Assembly: GCF_036699995.1 (NCBI RefSeq)
Contig: NZ_CP144906.1
Span: 3,855,001 to 3,919,000 of the forward strand
Source: Clostridium beijerinckii
GTDB lineage: Bacteria > Bacillota > Clostridia > Clostridiales > Clostridiaceae
Direction: 5' to 3'
DNA: 64,000 bases
Positions 1 to 9,404 of this stretch are shown here, one piece after another; positions within the stretch are counted from its first letter, which is position 1, and each line of letters starts with the position of its first letter. Under the pieces are notes generated by a model. That model ran no database searches, had not been told where the DNA came from, and was given only the letters and a program-made list of their open reading frames with translations. A program made the position numbers and the translations under genes.

Positions 1-1193
1 TTATATACTTCTTTTACTCTTGCATAATATATTCTCAAAAACTTATTTAACCCAGCAATTTTAGCTACTTTCGAAGCTTTTCCTTCATCTTCTTTTTTTA
101 ACATAAATAAATACACTTCATTGTTCTGAGGTTTATTACTTTTTAAACATTTCATTATCTCAAACCCAGTTTTTCTTAATATCGCAGAACCTCGTTTTGA
201 TATCCGCCTTCGCGTTCCGGTAAATTGTCCTGATTGATACGGAGGGGCATCAATACCTGCATATGCTATCAAAGCTTTTCCTCTATGAAATCTCCTAATA
301 TCACCTATCTCTGCTATAAGTCTTGGTGCAATAATATCGCCAACTCCGCCCATCTCACGTACAACTCTGTACTCCTTTAAAGACTTTGCTAATTCCTGCA
401 TTTGTGATAAAATCAATGCAAGAGTTTTATCTATTTCGCGAAGAACTCTAACTGCTTCCAATACTAACATTTTGGTAGATGGAGCATTGGAAGATAAAGT
501 AGGGATTCCTTGCTGGGCTAAGTCATATATCTTTATAGCTTTAGCTTCGCTTTGTTGATATCCCTTCTTTTTTGCCCAATTTCTATAACTATTAATAAAT
601 TGTTTTTTACTTTTTTCTGTAATATTATCATAATGCCAGTATTCCTCAACAAAATCATTTAACTTATCTTTTTCTGGTTTACTTGACCGACTCTTAAGCA
701 TTGCTTTAATTCCTGGCATTGTATAATCAAGCATTGTAGTTAAAGATAGCTTACTCTCTATTCTAAGCTTTATGTAATGACCGTACTGTCTTCCAAGAAG
801 ACGTAGCTGTACATAAATATCTTCACTAGATTCATAATTAATTAAATGTAACCAGTTATCTAATCCATAATTAGCAATCCTGACAGCATCTAGCTTATCT
901 GTTTTTCCTTTTCTAAGAATTACACTCGCATATTTTTTCATCACTAATGGATTAATAACAGCTACAAAAATTTCACGCTCTTTAAGAAAACTAAGCACAG
1001 GTAAGTGATAATTTCCTGTTGCCTCCATTACGACTCTCACTTCATCATTAAAACTATTTATCATCGATGCTAATTCCGCCATCTGACTTTCTGTATGAGT
1101 GATTTCATATGGAGATCTAACGATCTCGCCGTATGGTTTTAAAATACATACTGTACTTTTTTCCTTTGATACATCAATTCCTACACTTATCAT
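1..1193 (-). mobile_element. IS110-family transposase (left end outside window)
   Basis: This is an open frame of about 397 codons that continues past base 1. It starts at the ATG at 1193 behind GGAGG. The product matches IS110-family DEDD recombinases. An N-terminal RuvC-like domain shows GIDVSK, then EATGNYH, then KTDKLDA, which supply the acidic residues. A C-terminal Transposase_20 domain shows GVGDIIAPRLIAEIGD, then PYQSG with the family serine, then ISKRGSAILRK. I checked three separate stretches and found no frameshift. IS110 enzymes move a circular intermediate and are guided by a bridge RNA made from a non-coding end. The call is firm; the element's outer limits are not visible. Confidence 0.93.
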
Positions 1194-1500
1194 GAGTAAC
1201 CTCCAACTTTATTTTAGTAATTGTTTCCACCTGCACTTATTACAATTCATTTTGGTTAGTTACACGAAAGCCTCTATGGTTTCAACCTGCTTAATCGAAT
1301 ATTTATAATAAGGGATGGTTGGCAGTTTTACTGACGGATGTTATCAACCCAAAAATCGCATCGCCAGACCAATTACTCCCTTAATTATAAATAAAATAAG
1401 TGCAAGTGCTAACCATTTTTCTTAGTTAATACTTACACTTATACAGTACCAAAAATCGCATATTCATATTTTTTTGAACAATGCGATTTTCTGCTTATTT
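1194..1500 (-). ncRNA. Candidate IS110 non-coding end / bridge RNA region
   Basis: This gene-free stretch lies just 5' of the IS110 transposase, where IS110-group elements encode their bridge RNA. It holds CCAAAAATCGCAT twice (1349-1361 and 1449-1461, exactly 100 bases apart) and an inverted partial copy, ATGCGATTTT, at 1481-1490. The last two form a hairpin. Several short local inverted repeats lie between 1300 and 1450. The position and the repeats are seen; the RNA itself is inferred from the family. The true boundaries and guide loops were not determined. Confidence 0.38.
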
Positions 1501-1611
1501 TATACCATGATCCTATTAAATTTTCCTAATAAATTTTATGAAGGTTACTAAATAATCTAATAAGATAATTATTAAAATTATATGTATCTGAAATAAATTC
1601 TATAATCATCT

Positions 1612-2433
1612 TTACAGTACTACCTTTGACATATCTACCAGTTCTTTGGAGTTTGAGGTAATCTCTTCTAAAGTAGCCGTTATCTCTTCAGTAGCTGCTG
1701 CTTGTGATTCCGCTATCATGTTTGTATTGCTAATCTCCTTAATAACTTCATCAATAGAATTTCTCATTTCAAGAAGCAATTGTGATACTTTTTTTGACGA
1801 TTCACTGCTCATCTGCGAAAGTTTTCTCATCTCACCTGCAACAACTGAAAAACCTCTTCCTGCCTCACCTGCCCTTGCAGCCTCAATAGCTGCATTTAAA
1901 GCTAGAAGATTAGATTGAGAAGAAACACTGGTAATAAGATTTAATATAGTATCCGTTTCCTTTATTTTTTCTTCCGTTTTTTGTGTTGCATTTACAATAT
2001 TATTCATTGAAAATGAAAGTCTTTGAGAATCAGTAGCCACTTCCTCAATACTTGCACTTGTCTGTTGCAGTGAGCTAAAAATGTTCTCTGCTACTTCTTC
2101 TACTTTAAACTGTTTATTTAAACTTCTCCCAATTCCAACTCCACCAATAACATTTCCACTTGAATCCTTAATTGGATATGAAATTCCCTTAAATGATACT
2201 CCAAATATTTCTTTGGGAACTATCACACTGTGTACCTTACCTTCTTTTATACTTTTATATAAAGGTTCCTCAGGAGTCAATTCTTGTCCAACTTTAATAG
2301 GCAAGTTAATGGAATCACCATCACGATAATATATAAATTTCTTAGTATCTGCTACTGCAACTGCTATATCATCTTGTAATATTTCTTTTAATTCAGGAAT
2401 AACCTCTAAAAATGCCTCAAGTCTATTTTCCAT
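1612..2433 (-). CDS. Soluble methyl-accepting chemotaxis-type receptor
   Basis: This 273-residue protein has no membrane segment. The N-terminal part (about residues 1-115) looks like a small ligand-sensing module of the PAS/single-cache kind, ending in [19 protein letters not shown]. The C-terminal half is a coiled-coil signalling domain carrying the chemoreceptor tip [20 protein letters not shown], which contacts CheA and CheW. It should act as a cytoplasmic array receptor. The methylation helices are short. I chose the ATG at 2433 because GGAGG lies 8 bases upstream; a TTG 24 bases further out is possible. It shares no operon with the next receptor, which is about 500 bases away. Confidence 0.85.
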   Translation of the reverse strand: MENRLEAFLEVIPELKEILQDDIAVAVADTKKFIYYRDGDSINLPIKVGQELTPEEPLYKSIKEGKVHSVIVPKEIFGVSFKGISYPIKDSSGNVIGGVGIGRSLNKQFKVEEVAENIFSSLQQTSASIEEVATDSQRLSFSMNNIVNATQKTEEKIKETDTILNLITSVSSQSNLLALNAAIEAARAGEAGRGFSVVAGEMRKLSQMSSESSKKVSQLLLEMRNSIDEVIKEISNTNMIAESQAAATEEITATLEEITSNSKELVDMSKVVL

Positions 2434-2929
2434 ATATACATCCTCCAATAAATCCAATCTATTATAGGTATATATTCGATAAATCTTTCTATATTCCTTG
2501 TTTTTTTGCGTTGATTTTGAAAATATATCATTTTATTTTTTAGTATTATTTAATTTGAAATTAATAATTCTTTTGAAAAGAGATTTTTTTAGCTTTCTCC
2601 TTTAAATCCATACTGTACTTATTATTTGAGTAATTATAGATTTTCTTTATTATGAGTAAATGTTTATCATACCGAAGTCTTAGAATTCTCAAATCATTCC
2701 AAAACCTTTTAAAGTTCTAATATAAAAAAACTTCAGATTACTATTGATATCACTCCATTAAAAGGTATGTAAAATGTTAGAAGTGAAGCTCTTTGAGAAA
2801 GAACCTCACTTCTTATTTTTTTCATATAAACTTTTGTTTAATTGTAAAACTAAGACATAGCTTTTAGGGATTTAGTTCCATTTTAGAATTTCGTAGTATT
2901 TTGCATATAAAAATCACAAAAGCATTTTC
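2434..2929. other. Intergenic region between the two chemoreceptors
   Basis: No gene was seen here. It contains the upstream region of the soluble receptor and the hairpin at 2779-2813. Confidence 0.6.
2779..2822. terminator. Hairpin between chemoreceptor genes
   Basis: The arms AGAAGTGA (2779-2786) and TCACTTCT (2806-2813) pair, with further pairing inside. A T run follows on the plus strand. It lies downstream of the membrane receptor, so it probably ends that transcript, although the better T-tract faces the other way. Confidence 0.5.
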
Positions 2930-4645
2930 TTAAATTTTAAATTTTTGAACTATAAGGTTAAGTTTTTCAGCTAATTCTGCTTGACCTTGTGCTGCTTTGT
3001 TAACCTCTTGAATACCGGTATTTGTTTCATCTATACTAGCTAATATTTCTTCAGAGCTTGCAGCGGACTCCTCAGCAGTAGCTGATACATTCTGAATAAC
3101 TATATTCACCTGCTCTATGGTTTCTGACATCTGTTTTGCTGCAGAAGCTATTCCTGAAGCCATTTCATTAATATACTCTGAATCTTTTTCATACTGTAAT
3201 CCAGTTTCAGAAAGCAGCATATAACTTGGTTTAACATTACTTAGCATAAATTCTAGCATATCATGCCCGCTTTGTGTAAGATTATCAAATGCGCTCTGCA
3301 CTTGAACTACCATATTCTGAATGTTTCCAACTGCTTGAGTTGACTGTTCAGCAAGTTTTCTTACTTCATCTGCAACTACTGCAAATCCTTTGCCCTGCTC
3401 ACCAGCTCTTGCAGCTTCTATAGCTGCATTTAATGCAAGAAGGTTTGTCTGTTCAGCTATGCTTGCAATTGAATCAGCCATAACCTTTACATCTTCAACA
3501 ACTTTTCCTTCTTCAATAGCCTTAGTTATATTTGTCTGTTGTTTTTCGTATATCGAGTTGCTTACGCTTATTTCATTTTCTGCTTTATTTTTAATACTTT
3601 TAGCTCTGCTCGTTATTTCTTTTGAGGACTCTTTAGCACCATCTGCGCTTTCTGCAAGTTTCATTGTTGTAGACCCAATTTCTTCTGCAGATGCAGATAC
3701 TTCTTCAGTAGTTGCACTCAAATCCTGGTTTCCTCTTGCTATTTGATTTATAGATTCTGTGACTATTTCCATCTTAGATGAAATTTCCTCAGTTGTAGCA
3801 GATAATTCCTCACTTGTAGCACTCAAATCACTAGAACTATTTATTATTTCAGAAATTAACATCCTAATTTTATCTCCAGCTAAATTCAGGGATTTTGCTA
3901 GCATTCCAATTTCATCTCTACTATCTATATGTATTTTATTTGTTAAATCTCCCTCACCAATTGCTTCTGCAAATACTACTACTTTTTTTAATTGATTCGA
4001 AATTATTCCAGAGATTAGCCATCCAAATATGATAGCAAGAAGAAGCCCAAGGACTGTTATTATGTTTATCGTATATAATGAAACTTTAAAAGTAGCATTA
4101 TTTTCATTATAAGCATCGTCAGCTTCTCTTAGATTTATATCTATTAACTTATCCAAACTAGCAAATGCTTGTTTTCTAGCTTCTGTTACAGCATTAAATT
4201 TTGCATCAGCTTCTTCATAATTTTTTTCCATTGCAAATTTAATCACAACATCACGAGCTACCTTATATGCTTCAAAATCCTTTTCAAATTTTGAGAAAAT
4301 TTCTTTCTCTTCCTTTGATGTAAATGATTTTTCGTATTCTTCTATTAATTTCGTATTAGAACCATTTAAAGTGTCTATCTCTTTAAGAATTGAATCTTTC
4401 TGTTCTTCCTTACGTTGATATACAAGCTTTAGCAAATCAGCACGTATGCCTGCAGTGTTCTTCTCAATGTCTGTTAAATTCTTTATAGTTTTTAAATCAT
4501 TATCATGCATACTCATTGCATTAGAATTAATTTTGCTAAGATTCACTATCCCAATAGCCCCAACAACACCAATAAATAATGCAATCAATACAAAACAGGA
4601 AATAAGCTTCTGCCTTGTTTTAAGATTATTAAACCATTTTCTCAT
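2930..4645 (-). CDS. Membrane methyl-accepting chemotaxis receptor (4HB-MCP type)
   Basis: This 571-residue transmembrane receptor has the full classical layout. TM1 is at about residues 13-33 ([19 protein letters not shown]). An outside four-helix-bundle sensor follows to about 185, then TM2 ([20 protein letters not shown]) and a HAMP domain (about 210-262). The long signalling coiled coil carries the tip [20 protein letters not shown] and glutamate-rich methylation segments such as [15 protein letters not shown]. It signals to CheA/CheW; the ligand is unknown. The ATG at 4645 is preferred because GGAGGAG precedes it; the ATG five codons upstream overlaps that site. It appears to be transcribed alone. 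Confidence 0.92.
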   Translation of the reverse strand: MRKWFNNLKTRQKLISCFVLIALFIGVVGAIGIVNLSKINSNAMSMHDNDLKTIKNLTDIEKNTAGIRADLLKLVYQRKEEQKDSILKEIDTLNGSNTKLIEEYEKSFTSKEEKEIFSKFEKDFEAYKVARDVVIKFAMEKNYEEADAKFNAVTEARKQAFASLDKLIDINLREADDAYNENNATFKVSLYTINIITVLGLLLAIIFGWLISGIISNQLKKVVVFAEAIGEGDLTNKIHIDSRDEIGMLAKSLNLAGDKIRMLISEIINSSSDLSATSEELSATTEEISSKMEIVTESINQIARGNQDLSATTEEVSASAEEIGSTTMKLAESADGAKESSKEITSRAKSIKNKAENEISVSNSIYEKQQTNITKAIEEGKVVEDVKVMADSIASIAEQTNLLALNAAIEAARAGEQGKGFAVVADEVRKLAEQSTQAVGNIQNMVVQVQSAFDNLTQSGHDMLEFMLSNVKPSYMLLSETGLQYEKDSEYINEMASGIASAAKQMSETIEQVNIVIQNVSATAEESAASSEEILASIDETNTGIQEVNKAAQGQAELAEKLNLIVQKFKI

Positions 4646-5075
4646 CCCAATCTCCTCCATTTTTTCATCTATTATTCCTTATTATATAATATATTTATAT
4701 TTTCCTCCATCTTTTTTACCATTTTTTCGTCATTATATAACTAATTAAAACGTTATCAAACAATTGTAATCATTTTATCACCTATTAATTAGTACTTTTT
4801 TCAAAAAAGCACAAGTATGAATATAATAAAATTTAAAATTATAACTTATCAGTTTAAAGCGCATCCTATATTTTTGCTATTCTCAATCATTTATAACAAA
4901 CATAAAAAGTAAATACCATACTATTTGATTTTCAAATAACACATTTTTTATTTACTACGGTAAACCTACTCATTGTACTTCACATTTGCCATTATTCTGA
5001 CATAATAAATAACTATAATAAAATCATAAACTTAATAAAAACTTTTTTTCATATATATTTCCCCAAATATATAAA

Positions 5076-5120
5076 GCAAAGAGTAACATTCATATTCTCA
5101 ATATGTTTGTTACTCTTTGC
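5076..5120. terminator. 13-bp perfect hairpin
   Basis: GCAAAGAGTAACA (5076-5088) pairs with TGTTACTCTTTGC (5108-5120) across a 19-base loop. No clean T-tract follows on either strand. It may be a terminator or another structured RNA element. Confidence 0.45.
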
Positions 5121-5191
5121 TGTATTTCAAATAACTATTAAATTAATACATAATCATGTGAAAAGAATTCCATACTTTTATTACTGAAAAT

Positions 5192-5227
5192 CAAACCTAA
5201 ACCAAGTCTAAATTGGGTTTAAGTTTG
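5192..5227 (-). terminator. Hairpin downstream of the flavin reductase gene
   Basis: CAAACCTAAACC pairs with GGGTTTAAGTTTG with two mismatches, about 130 bases after the flavin reductase stop. GATTTTC follows on the minus strand. This is a weak terminator candidate. Confidence 0.4.
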
Positions 5228-5360
5228 CTCATATAAATATGTCTTAAAAAATATAAAATTAACTAACAATCAAATATTCACCGCTCAACTATTTATTATA
5301 ATTACTTTCATATTAGCTATTTTTTGTCTTATATTACTTTAAAATTTCACATAAATATGA

Positions 5361-5909
5361 TTACCTATTACCCTGACATGATTTAAATATCGACCCTACT
5401 CTACTATTTAAATCGAAATAACCTGTATCCATTAATATTATTGGTTTAACTTTCAGGGCATTTGGTCTCCCATTTTCCAAACAATCTTCCTCTGCATATG
5501 TTGCCACAATCTCACCAAGAAACATTGTAAAATCAAATATAGGAATGGTTTGTATCACTTTACACAAATAATTTATTGAACATTCCTTTATCATTGGTGC
5601 ATTTCCTACTTCATCATAAAAAGATTCAAAAACATTTGATTTATCTACTTTGCTTCCAGAAACAGTTCCACAATAATCAGTTTTTTCAACGTCATCGGAT
5701 TTAGGAATATTTACAGTAAAAAATCCATTTTCTAAAACTCCAGCTGTTGTATAATGTGAGTTTTTCAACGATATATAAAGTACATTTTTTTGACTTACAA
5801 CTCCATATGCTCCAATTGTAGCATAATTAGGTTTTCCATTAACAGTAGCTCCTGCTAAAACACTGATAAATGGTCCAAATGGAATATTAGCTATCTTTTT
5901 CTTTGTCAT
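5361..5909 (-). CDS. Flavin reductase-like / flavoredoxin family protein
   Basis: This protein of 182 residues matches the FMN-binding split-barrel flavin reductase family. Visible features are the N-terminal strand IANIPFGPFISVLAGATVNGKPN, the middle VVSQKNVLYISLKNSHYTTAGVLENGFFTVNIP and the later CGTVSGSKVDKSNVFE. Family members bind FMN and act in flavin reduction or electron transfer. Cys residues in DYCGTVSG and at the C-terminus might be redox-active. The ATG at 5909 lies about 7 bases after GGAG; the ATG two codons earlier is too close to that site. A palindrome lies over its likely promoter (5936-5947). Confidence 0.8.
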   Translation of the reverse strand: MTKKKIANIPFGPFISVLAGATVNGKPNYATIGAYGVVSQKNVLYISLKNSHYTTAGVLENGFFTVNIPKSDDVEKTDYCGTVSGSKVDKSNVFESFYDEVGNAPMIKECSINYLCKVIQTIPIFDFTMFLGEIVATYAEEDCLENGRPNALKVKPIILMDTGYFDLNSRVGSIFKSCQGNR

Positions 5910-5935
5910 ATTCATTCTCCTATCTAATTATAATT

Positions 5936-5947
5936 TTGTTGCAACAA
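5936..5947. promoter_or_regulatory. Palindromic operator upstream of flavin reductase
   Basis: TTGTTGCAACAA is a perfect 12-base palindrome, about 27 bases before the flavin reductase start and just downstream of a -10-like TATAAT on the minus strand. The outer flanks ATAATTTT and AAAATTAT also mirror each other. This geometry suits a repressor, possibly of the MarR or TetR type. No such regulator is adjacent. Confidence 0.45.
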
Positions 5948-6015
5948 CGAAAATTATATAGTATAAGATAATAAAAATATAGACTTTTTCTTTCTTATGA
6001 GTTATCATATAGATT

Positions 6016-6046
6016 AAGTATTCCCCTAACTTAGGATACTTTTTTG
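6016..6046. terminator. Short hairpin after the HTH-like gene
   Basis: AAGTATTCC (6016-6024) pairs with GGATACTT (6034-6041) with one bulge. TTTTT follows on the plus strand. It lies just past the stop of the minus-strand HTH-like gene and may end it. Confidence 0.4.
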
Positions 6047-6090
6047 TTTTAAAATTTGTTAATAAATACGGTAATAATTTTATTAATGAA

Positions 6091-6597
6091 TTAGCCTAAA
6101 GCTGATTTCTTGCCATTAATCAAAAAGTGTAAAGACAAGCTTGCTACCGCTAACTTATATTTATTTTCATATGTAATAGAATTAGTATCCTTCATAAAAT
6201 TCTTAACATCTTTTAAGCTGATACTTGCATACATAGCTAAAGTATCGTATCTAATTCCAACGTCAATTATCAATACATCTATTATTCCTTTGACTCTGTC
6301 ATCTTCATTTATACTACGTATCCCTTCAGACAGAATATAAATCTTATTTGATAATGATGAAGGCTCAGGACACTTTGGATTCCACACCAACTCTCTATTG
6401 TTTTTAATAGAATCCATTGCATTAGCATAAAACTCATTCAAATTTCTTTTTCCATCCATATAATCTTTTAGCCAATTATAATCAACATTTATCATTCTAC
6501 TCAAAGTTTCAAGTTCAATTTTATAATCTTCAATCAATTTTTTTATGCTTTCTCTTGTTTTATCAATCTGATTAGAATTTCCATTTATTAATTCCAT
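6091..6597 (-). CDS. Uncharacterised protein with two HTH-like segments
   Basis: I do not recognise this 168-residue protein. It contains two segments with the same helix-turn-helix-like pattern. One is IKKLIEDYKIELETLSRMIN with DYNWLKDYMDGK (about residues 19-50). The other is VLIIDVGIRYDTLAMYASIS with LKDVKNFM (about 108-135). Both resemble the start of Cro/C1-type domains. There is no signal peptide or membrane segment. It may be a small DNA-binding protein or toxin-type regulator. The start ATG follows AGGTGAT. It stands alone between the flavin reductase and the SDR gene. Confidence 0.55.
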   Translation of the reverse strand: MELINGNSNQIDKTRESIKKLIEDYKIELETLSRMINVDYNWLKDYMDGKRNLNEFYANAMDSIKNNRELVWNPKCPEPSSLSNKIYILSEGIRSINEDDRVKGIIDVLIIDVGIRYDTLAMYASISLKDVKNFMKDTNSITYENKYKLAVASLSLHFLINGKKSALG

Positions 6598-6719
6598 ATC
6601 TTATCACCTAATTCTGTAATATATTTTTATATTTTTTTAAAAAACATTTGTGAAAATTAGTTATTCAACACTCTCAATTAATACTAATCAATCTTACGAT
6701 AATATAATTATTCATCAAT

Positions 6720-7520
6720 CTAACGCCTTTTCATAAAGTATTCTCTTACAAAGTCAGGAAAGTGTATCGCTATATTATATGACATCGGAACAGCAACCTT
6801 ATAACGAGGTTTAATCCTACTTTTCGAAATTATATTAGCAATAACTTTTGCTGCTTCTTTAGGATCAGTTAAATTTTGATTATTTCTATATTTAGCATCT
6901 GCTTCATAAAAAATTGAATAATAAGAATCTTGATTAGTCATAAGATTATTTGAATTATTAACCATAGTTTTAAAAAAATTTGTTTTTATTGGTCCAGGCT
7001 CTATTACAGTTGCTTGAATATTATAGTTGTGCAGTTCTAAACGCAACGTATCACTTATTGCTTCAACTGCATATTTAGATGCACAATATGCACCGTTAAT
7101 AGGTTGAACAAATTTCCCCGAAATTGAGCCAATATTTATAATTTTGCCAAATTGTTTCTTACGCATTTCCGGAACAACTGCCTGAATCATATTAATTATT
7201 CCAAATACATTCACATCAAGCATGCTTTTTACACTATTTATATGAATTTCTTCTAAAGCACCTTTAGTTGAGTATCCCGCATTATTTACAAGAATATCAA
7301 TTTTCTTAAATAGTGCTATCACTTCCTTCATAGCAACTGAAATAGAGTCTTTTTGGGTAACATCTAGTGATAGCTTTAATGATACAGGTAAATCTTCTAA
7401 AGTTTCTACATTTCTGGCTGTTGCCACAACTATATATCCTCTCTCAGATAATATGTTGCAAAGTTCTCGTCCAATCCCCGTTGAACATCCTGTAATTAAA
7501 ACAACTGTTTCGTTTTTCAT
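6720..7520 (-). CDS. Short-chain dehydrogenase/reductase (classical SDR)
   Basis: This is a 266-residue NAD(P)-dependent oxidoreductase. It shows the glycine-rich cofactor motif TGCSTGIG (residues 10-17), the structural motif NNAG, the active-site serine region NIGSISG and the catalytic YCASK. The sequence after the active site (ATVIEPGPIKTNFF) is typical of SDRs acting on steroid-, retinol- or aldehyde-like substrates. The actual substrate is unknown. It follows a Crp/Fnr-type regulator on the same strand, 64 bases away, which may control it. The start is supported by GGGGG upstream. Confidence 0.9.
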   Translation of the reverse strand: MKNETVVLITGCSTGIGRELCNILSERGYIVVATARNVETLEDLPVSLKLSLDVTQKDSISVAMKEVIALFKKIDILVNNAGYSTKGALEEIHINSVKSMLDVNVFGIINMIQAVVPEMRKKQFGKIINIGSISGKFVQPINGAYCASKYAVEAISDTLRLELHNYNIQATVIEPGPIKTNFFKTMVNNSNNLMTNQDSYYSIFYEADAKYRNNQNLTDPKEAAKVIANIISKSRIKPRYKVAVPMSYNIAIHFPDFVREYFMKRR

Positions 7521-7584
7521 ATAAATTGACCCCCATTAATAAAATCTATGTACATCATAAATCACATGGAGGTTAGCTGCATTA

Positions 7585-8184
7585 TCATTTGTTAATATTA
7601 AAATTTTTTCTTAATCTACTAAGTGACACAGGGGTCATTCCTAAATAAGAAGCAATATGATATTGTTTAATACGCTTTTCTAATCCAGGATATGCATTAA
7701 GGAACTGCTTATAACGTTCAGTGCTATCTAATGCTTTAAAACTAATTGCATGTTCTTCTTTCATAATAAGAACACTATCAATCATCTTTTTGTAAAATAA
7801 AAGTAGTTCATAATTTCCCTCAACTATTTTTTCAAAATCAGAAATTTGGGCTACAATAATTTCGCTATCTTCTAATGCTTGTATATAATACATAGATTCT
7901 TTTTGAGATAGATGTGCTACATATGAGAATAGTACCCCACCCTCTTTGTAAAAATATTTTGTTGTATCTTTGCCTGCTTTATCAATATAATAAGAACGAA
8001 AAACTCCCTTAACAACAACTCCTATTTCAGTAGACTTCTCACCTTCCTGTAAAAAGAACATATCTTTTTTTAATAGCTTTGGCTTAAAAATTTTCTTTAA
8101 TAAAATTATGTTTTTTCCACTGAGTAAAATCTCATTGTTTTTCAAAATATTTATCCATAAATCATCGTATACATTTTTACTCAT
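7585..8184 (-). CDS. Crp/Fnr-family transcriptional regulator
   Basis: This 199-residue protein has a cyclic-nucleotide-binding-like beta barrel (about residues 25-120, with QEGEKSTEIGVVVKGVFRSYY) and a C-terminal helix-turn-helix (IKQYHIASYLGMTPVSLSRLRKNF). It lacks the N-terminal cysteines of oxygen-sensing FNR, so a small-molecule ligand is more likely. The subgroup ending in SLSRLRKN is common beside single target genes. The SDR gene lies directly downstream in the same direction and is the likeliest target. Confidence 0.87.
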   Translation of the reverse strand: MSKNVYDDLWINILKNNEILLSGKNIILLKKIFKPKLLKKDMFFLQEGEKSTEIGVVVKGVFRSYYIDKAGKDTTKYFYKEGGVLFSYVAHLSQKESMYYIQALEDSEIIVAQISDFEKIVEGNYELLLFYKKMIDSVLIMKEEHAISFKALDSTERYKQFLNAYPGLEKRIKQYHIASYLGMTPVSLSRLRKNFNINK

Positions 8185-8312
8185 TTAAAGCCCTCGTTCC
8201 TTTGGTTTGAAATAATTATTCTTACAACTCTTATACTTTTATTCTTCTTTAGTATTATCCAATCACAATCCACTAAAAATATTGCAAATTTATTCTTATT
8301 TATTAATTTTAC

Positions 8313-9107
8313 TTATCTAGTACTGCATATGTCATATATTCGAGTTAATTGCTTTTCTAATGAATCAATTACTTTGTCATAATCCTCTGTTTCTACTTCA
8401 TTAAACTCTAATGTAACTATTTTCGGATTTGTACGATTAAGAACCCACTCTAACAATTCGTAATCCTCTTCTTCCATAGCCTGATGTGTATCCATTGGAA
8501 AACCATTTTCATCATGACCTGAACCATTTGTATGAATTTCTACAACATGATCAAGTGGTAGCCTTCCAATATAATCAAAAACATCCCATCCCCGATATTT
8601 TGCAGTAATCTTAGCATGAGTTATATCTAGCAAGAAAGATACATCATTTTCAACAACCAGTTTATAAATCTGTTCTGGCATTACATAAGGATAAAGGTCA
8701 AATGCTTCACGGTCATGTGGTGTATCAGGAGAATTTTCAAGTAATAATGGAACTGATAAACTCTTTTTAAAGAACTGAATTTGATTAGACATGCGTTTAT
8801 ATATGTCATCTTCTGTCATACCTGTTAACATGTCCTTAGATCTTATAGCAAGATGAAGACCATAATGTGGTGAATTACATTCCCTTATAATACTATTTGC
8901 AGAATTAAAATCAATCCTCTCTAGATCATTCATTCCTGTATTTTCATAGTAGCCTAAACCATGTACTAAAATTGGTCGCATTGAACGCATCGTTTTGAAG
9001 TCTTCTTTAAAATTTCCATATCCAAATGATTTAATATAGTCTATTCTTATCGAGTTCTTCTCTATAAGAAATTTTAGTGCTTTTGACCAGTTACACCCAA
9101 TATACAT
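8313..9107 (-). CDS. DUF692/MNIO-like TIM-barrel metalloenzyme
   Basis: This 264-residue protein resembles the DUF692 (UPF0276) family, now called multinuclear non-heme iron oxidases. Likely metal ligands fall in the expected order: His49 (LVHGLGY), His85 (YGLHL), Glu124 (LLLENS), Asp161 and His164 (LDITHA), His192 and His198 (IHTNGSGH), Asp206 and His208 (MDTH), Glu234 (LEFNE). Family members such as MbnB and TglH modify cysteine-containing peptides; others have unknown roles. No precursor peptide or partner protein was seen nearby. A sugar-isomerase-like TIM barrel is the main alternative. GGGAGG precedes the start. Confidence 0.58.
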   Translation of the reverse strand: MYIGCNWSKALKFLIEKNSIRIDYIKSFGYGNFKEDFKTMRSMRPILVHGLGYYENTGMNDLERIDFNSANSIIRECNSPHYGLHLAIRSKDMLTGMTEDDIYKRMSNQIQFFKKSLSVPLLLENSPDTPHDREAFDLYPYVMPEQIYKLVVENDVSFLLDITHAKITAKYRGWDVFDYIGRLPLDHVVEIHTNGSGHDENGFPMDTHQAMEEEDYELLEWVLNRTNPKIVTLEFNEVETEDYDKVIDSLEKQLTRIYDICSTR

Positions 9108-9404
9108 TTTAGAATTTCCTCCCTATATAATTACATTATTTATTTGCATATGTTAATACTATAATTAACTAATAAACCACTTTATGTAACTTAATTATAG
9201 TATACTTTATAAAACTCTATTATTCAATTTCTAAAGCATGTCTTTATAGCTTTCTCGGTGAAATTTACATATTTATATAGCTGTATGAATAATCTAAATT
9301 TAATCGTTAATATAATAATATAATTATCGTTATTGCTGCCAATCTCCATTTATCCTCATCATAATCTCGGATAAATTTAATAATCATATTCTTCTCACAT
9401 AAAA

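Larger units (their letters stand above)
4646..5360. other. Gene-free AT-rich region
   Basis: No coding sequence or RNA gene was recognised. It holds two hairpins, at 5076-5120 and 5192-5227, and otherwise only low-complexity AT sequence. Confidence 0.6.

Noticed and set aside
1099..1308. Plus-strand frame across the IS110 gene start.
   Set aside because: It is antisense to the transposase start, has no ribosome site and no protein-like character.
3390..3995. Plus-strand frames within the membrane chemoreceptor.
   Set aside because: They are antisense shadows of the repetitive coiled-coil coding sequence.
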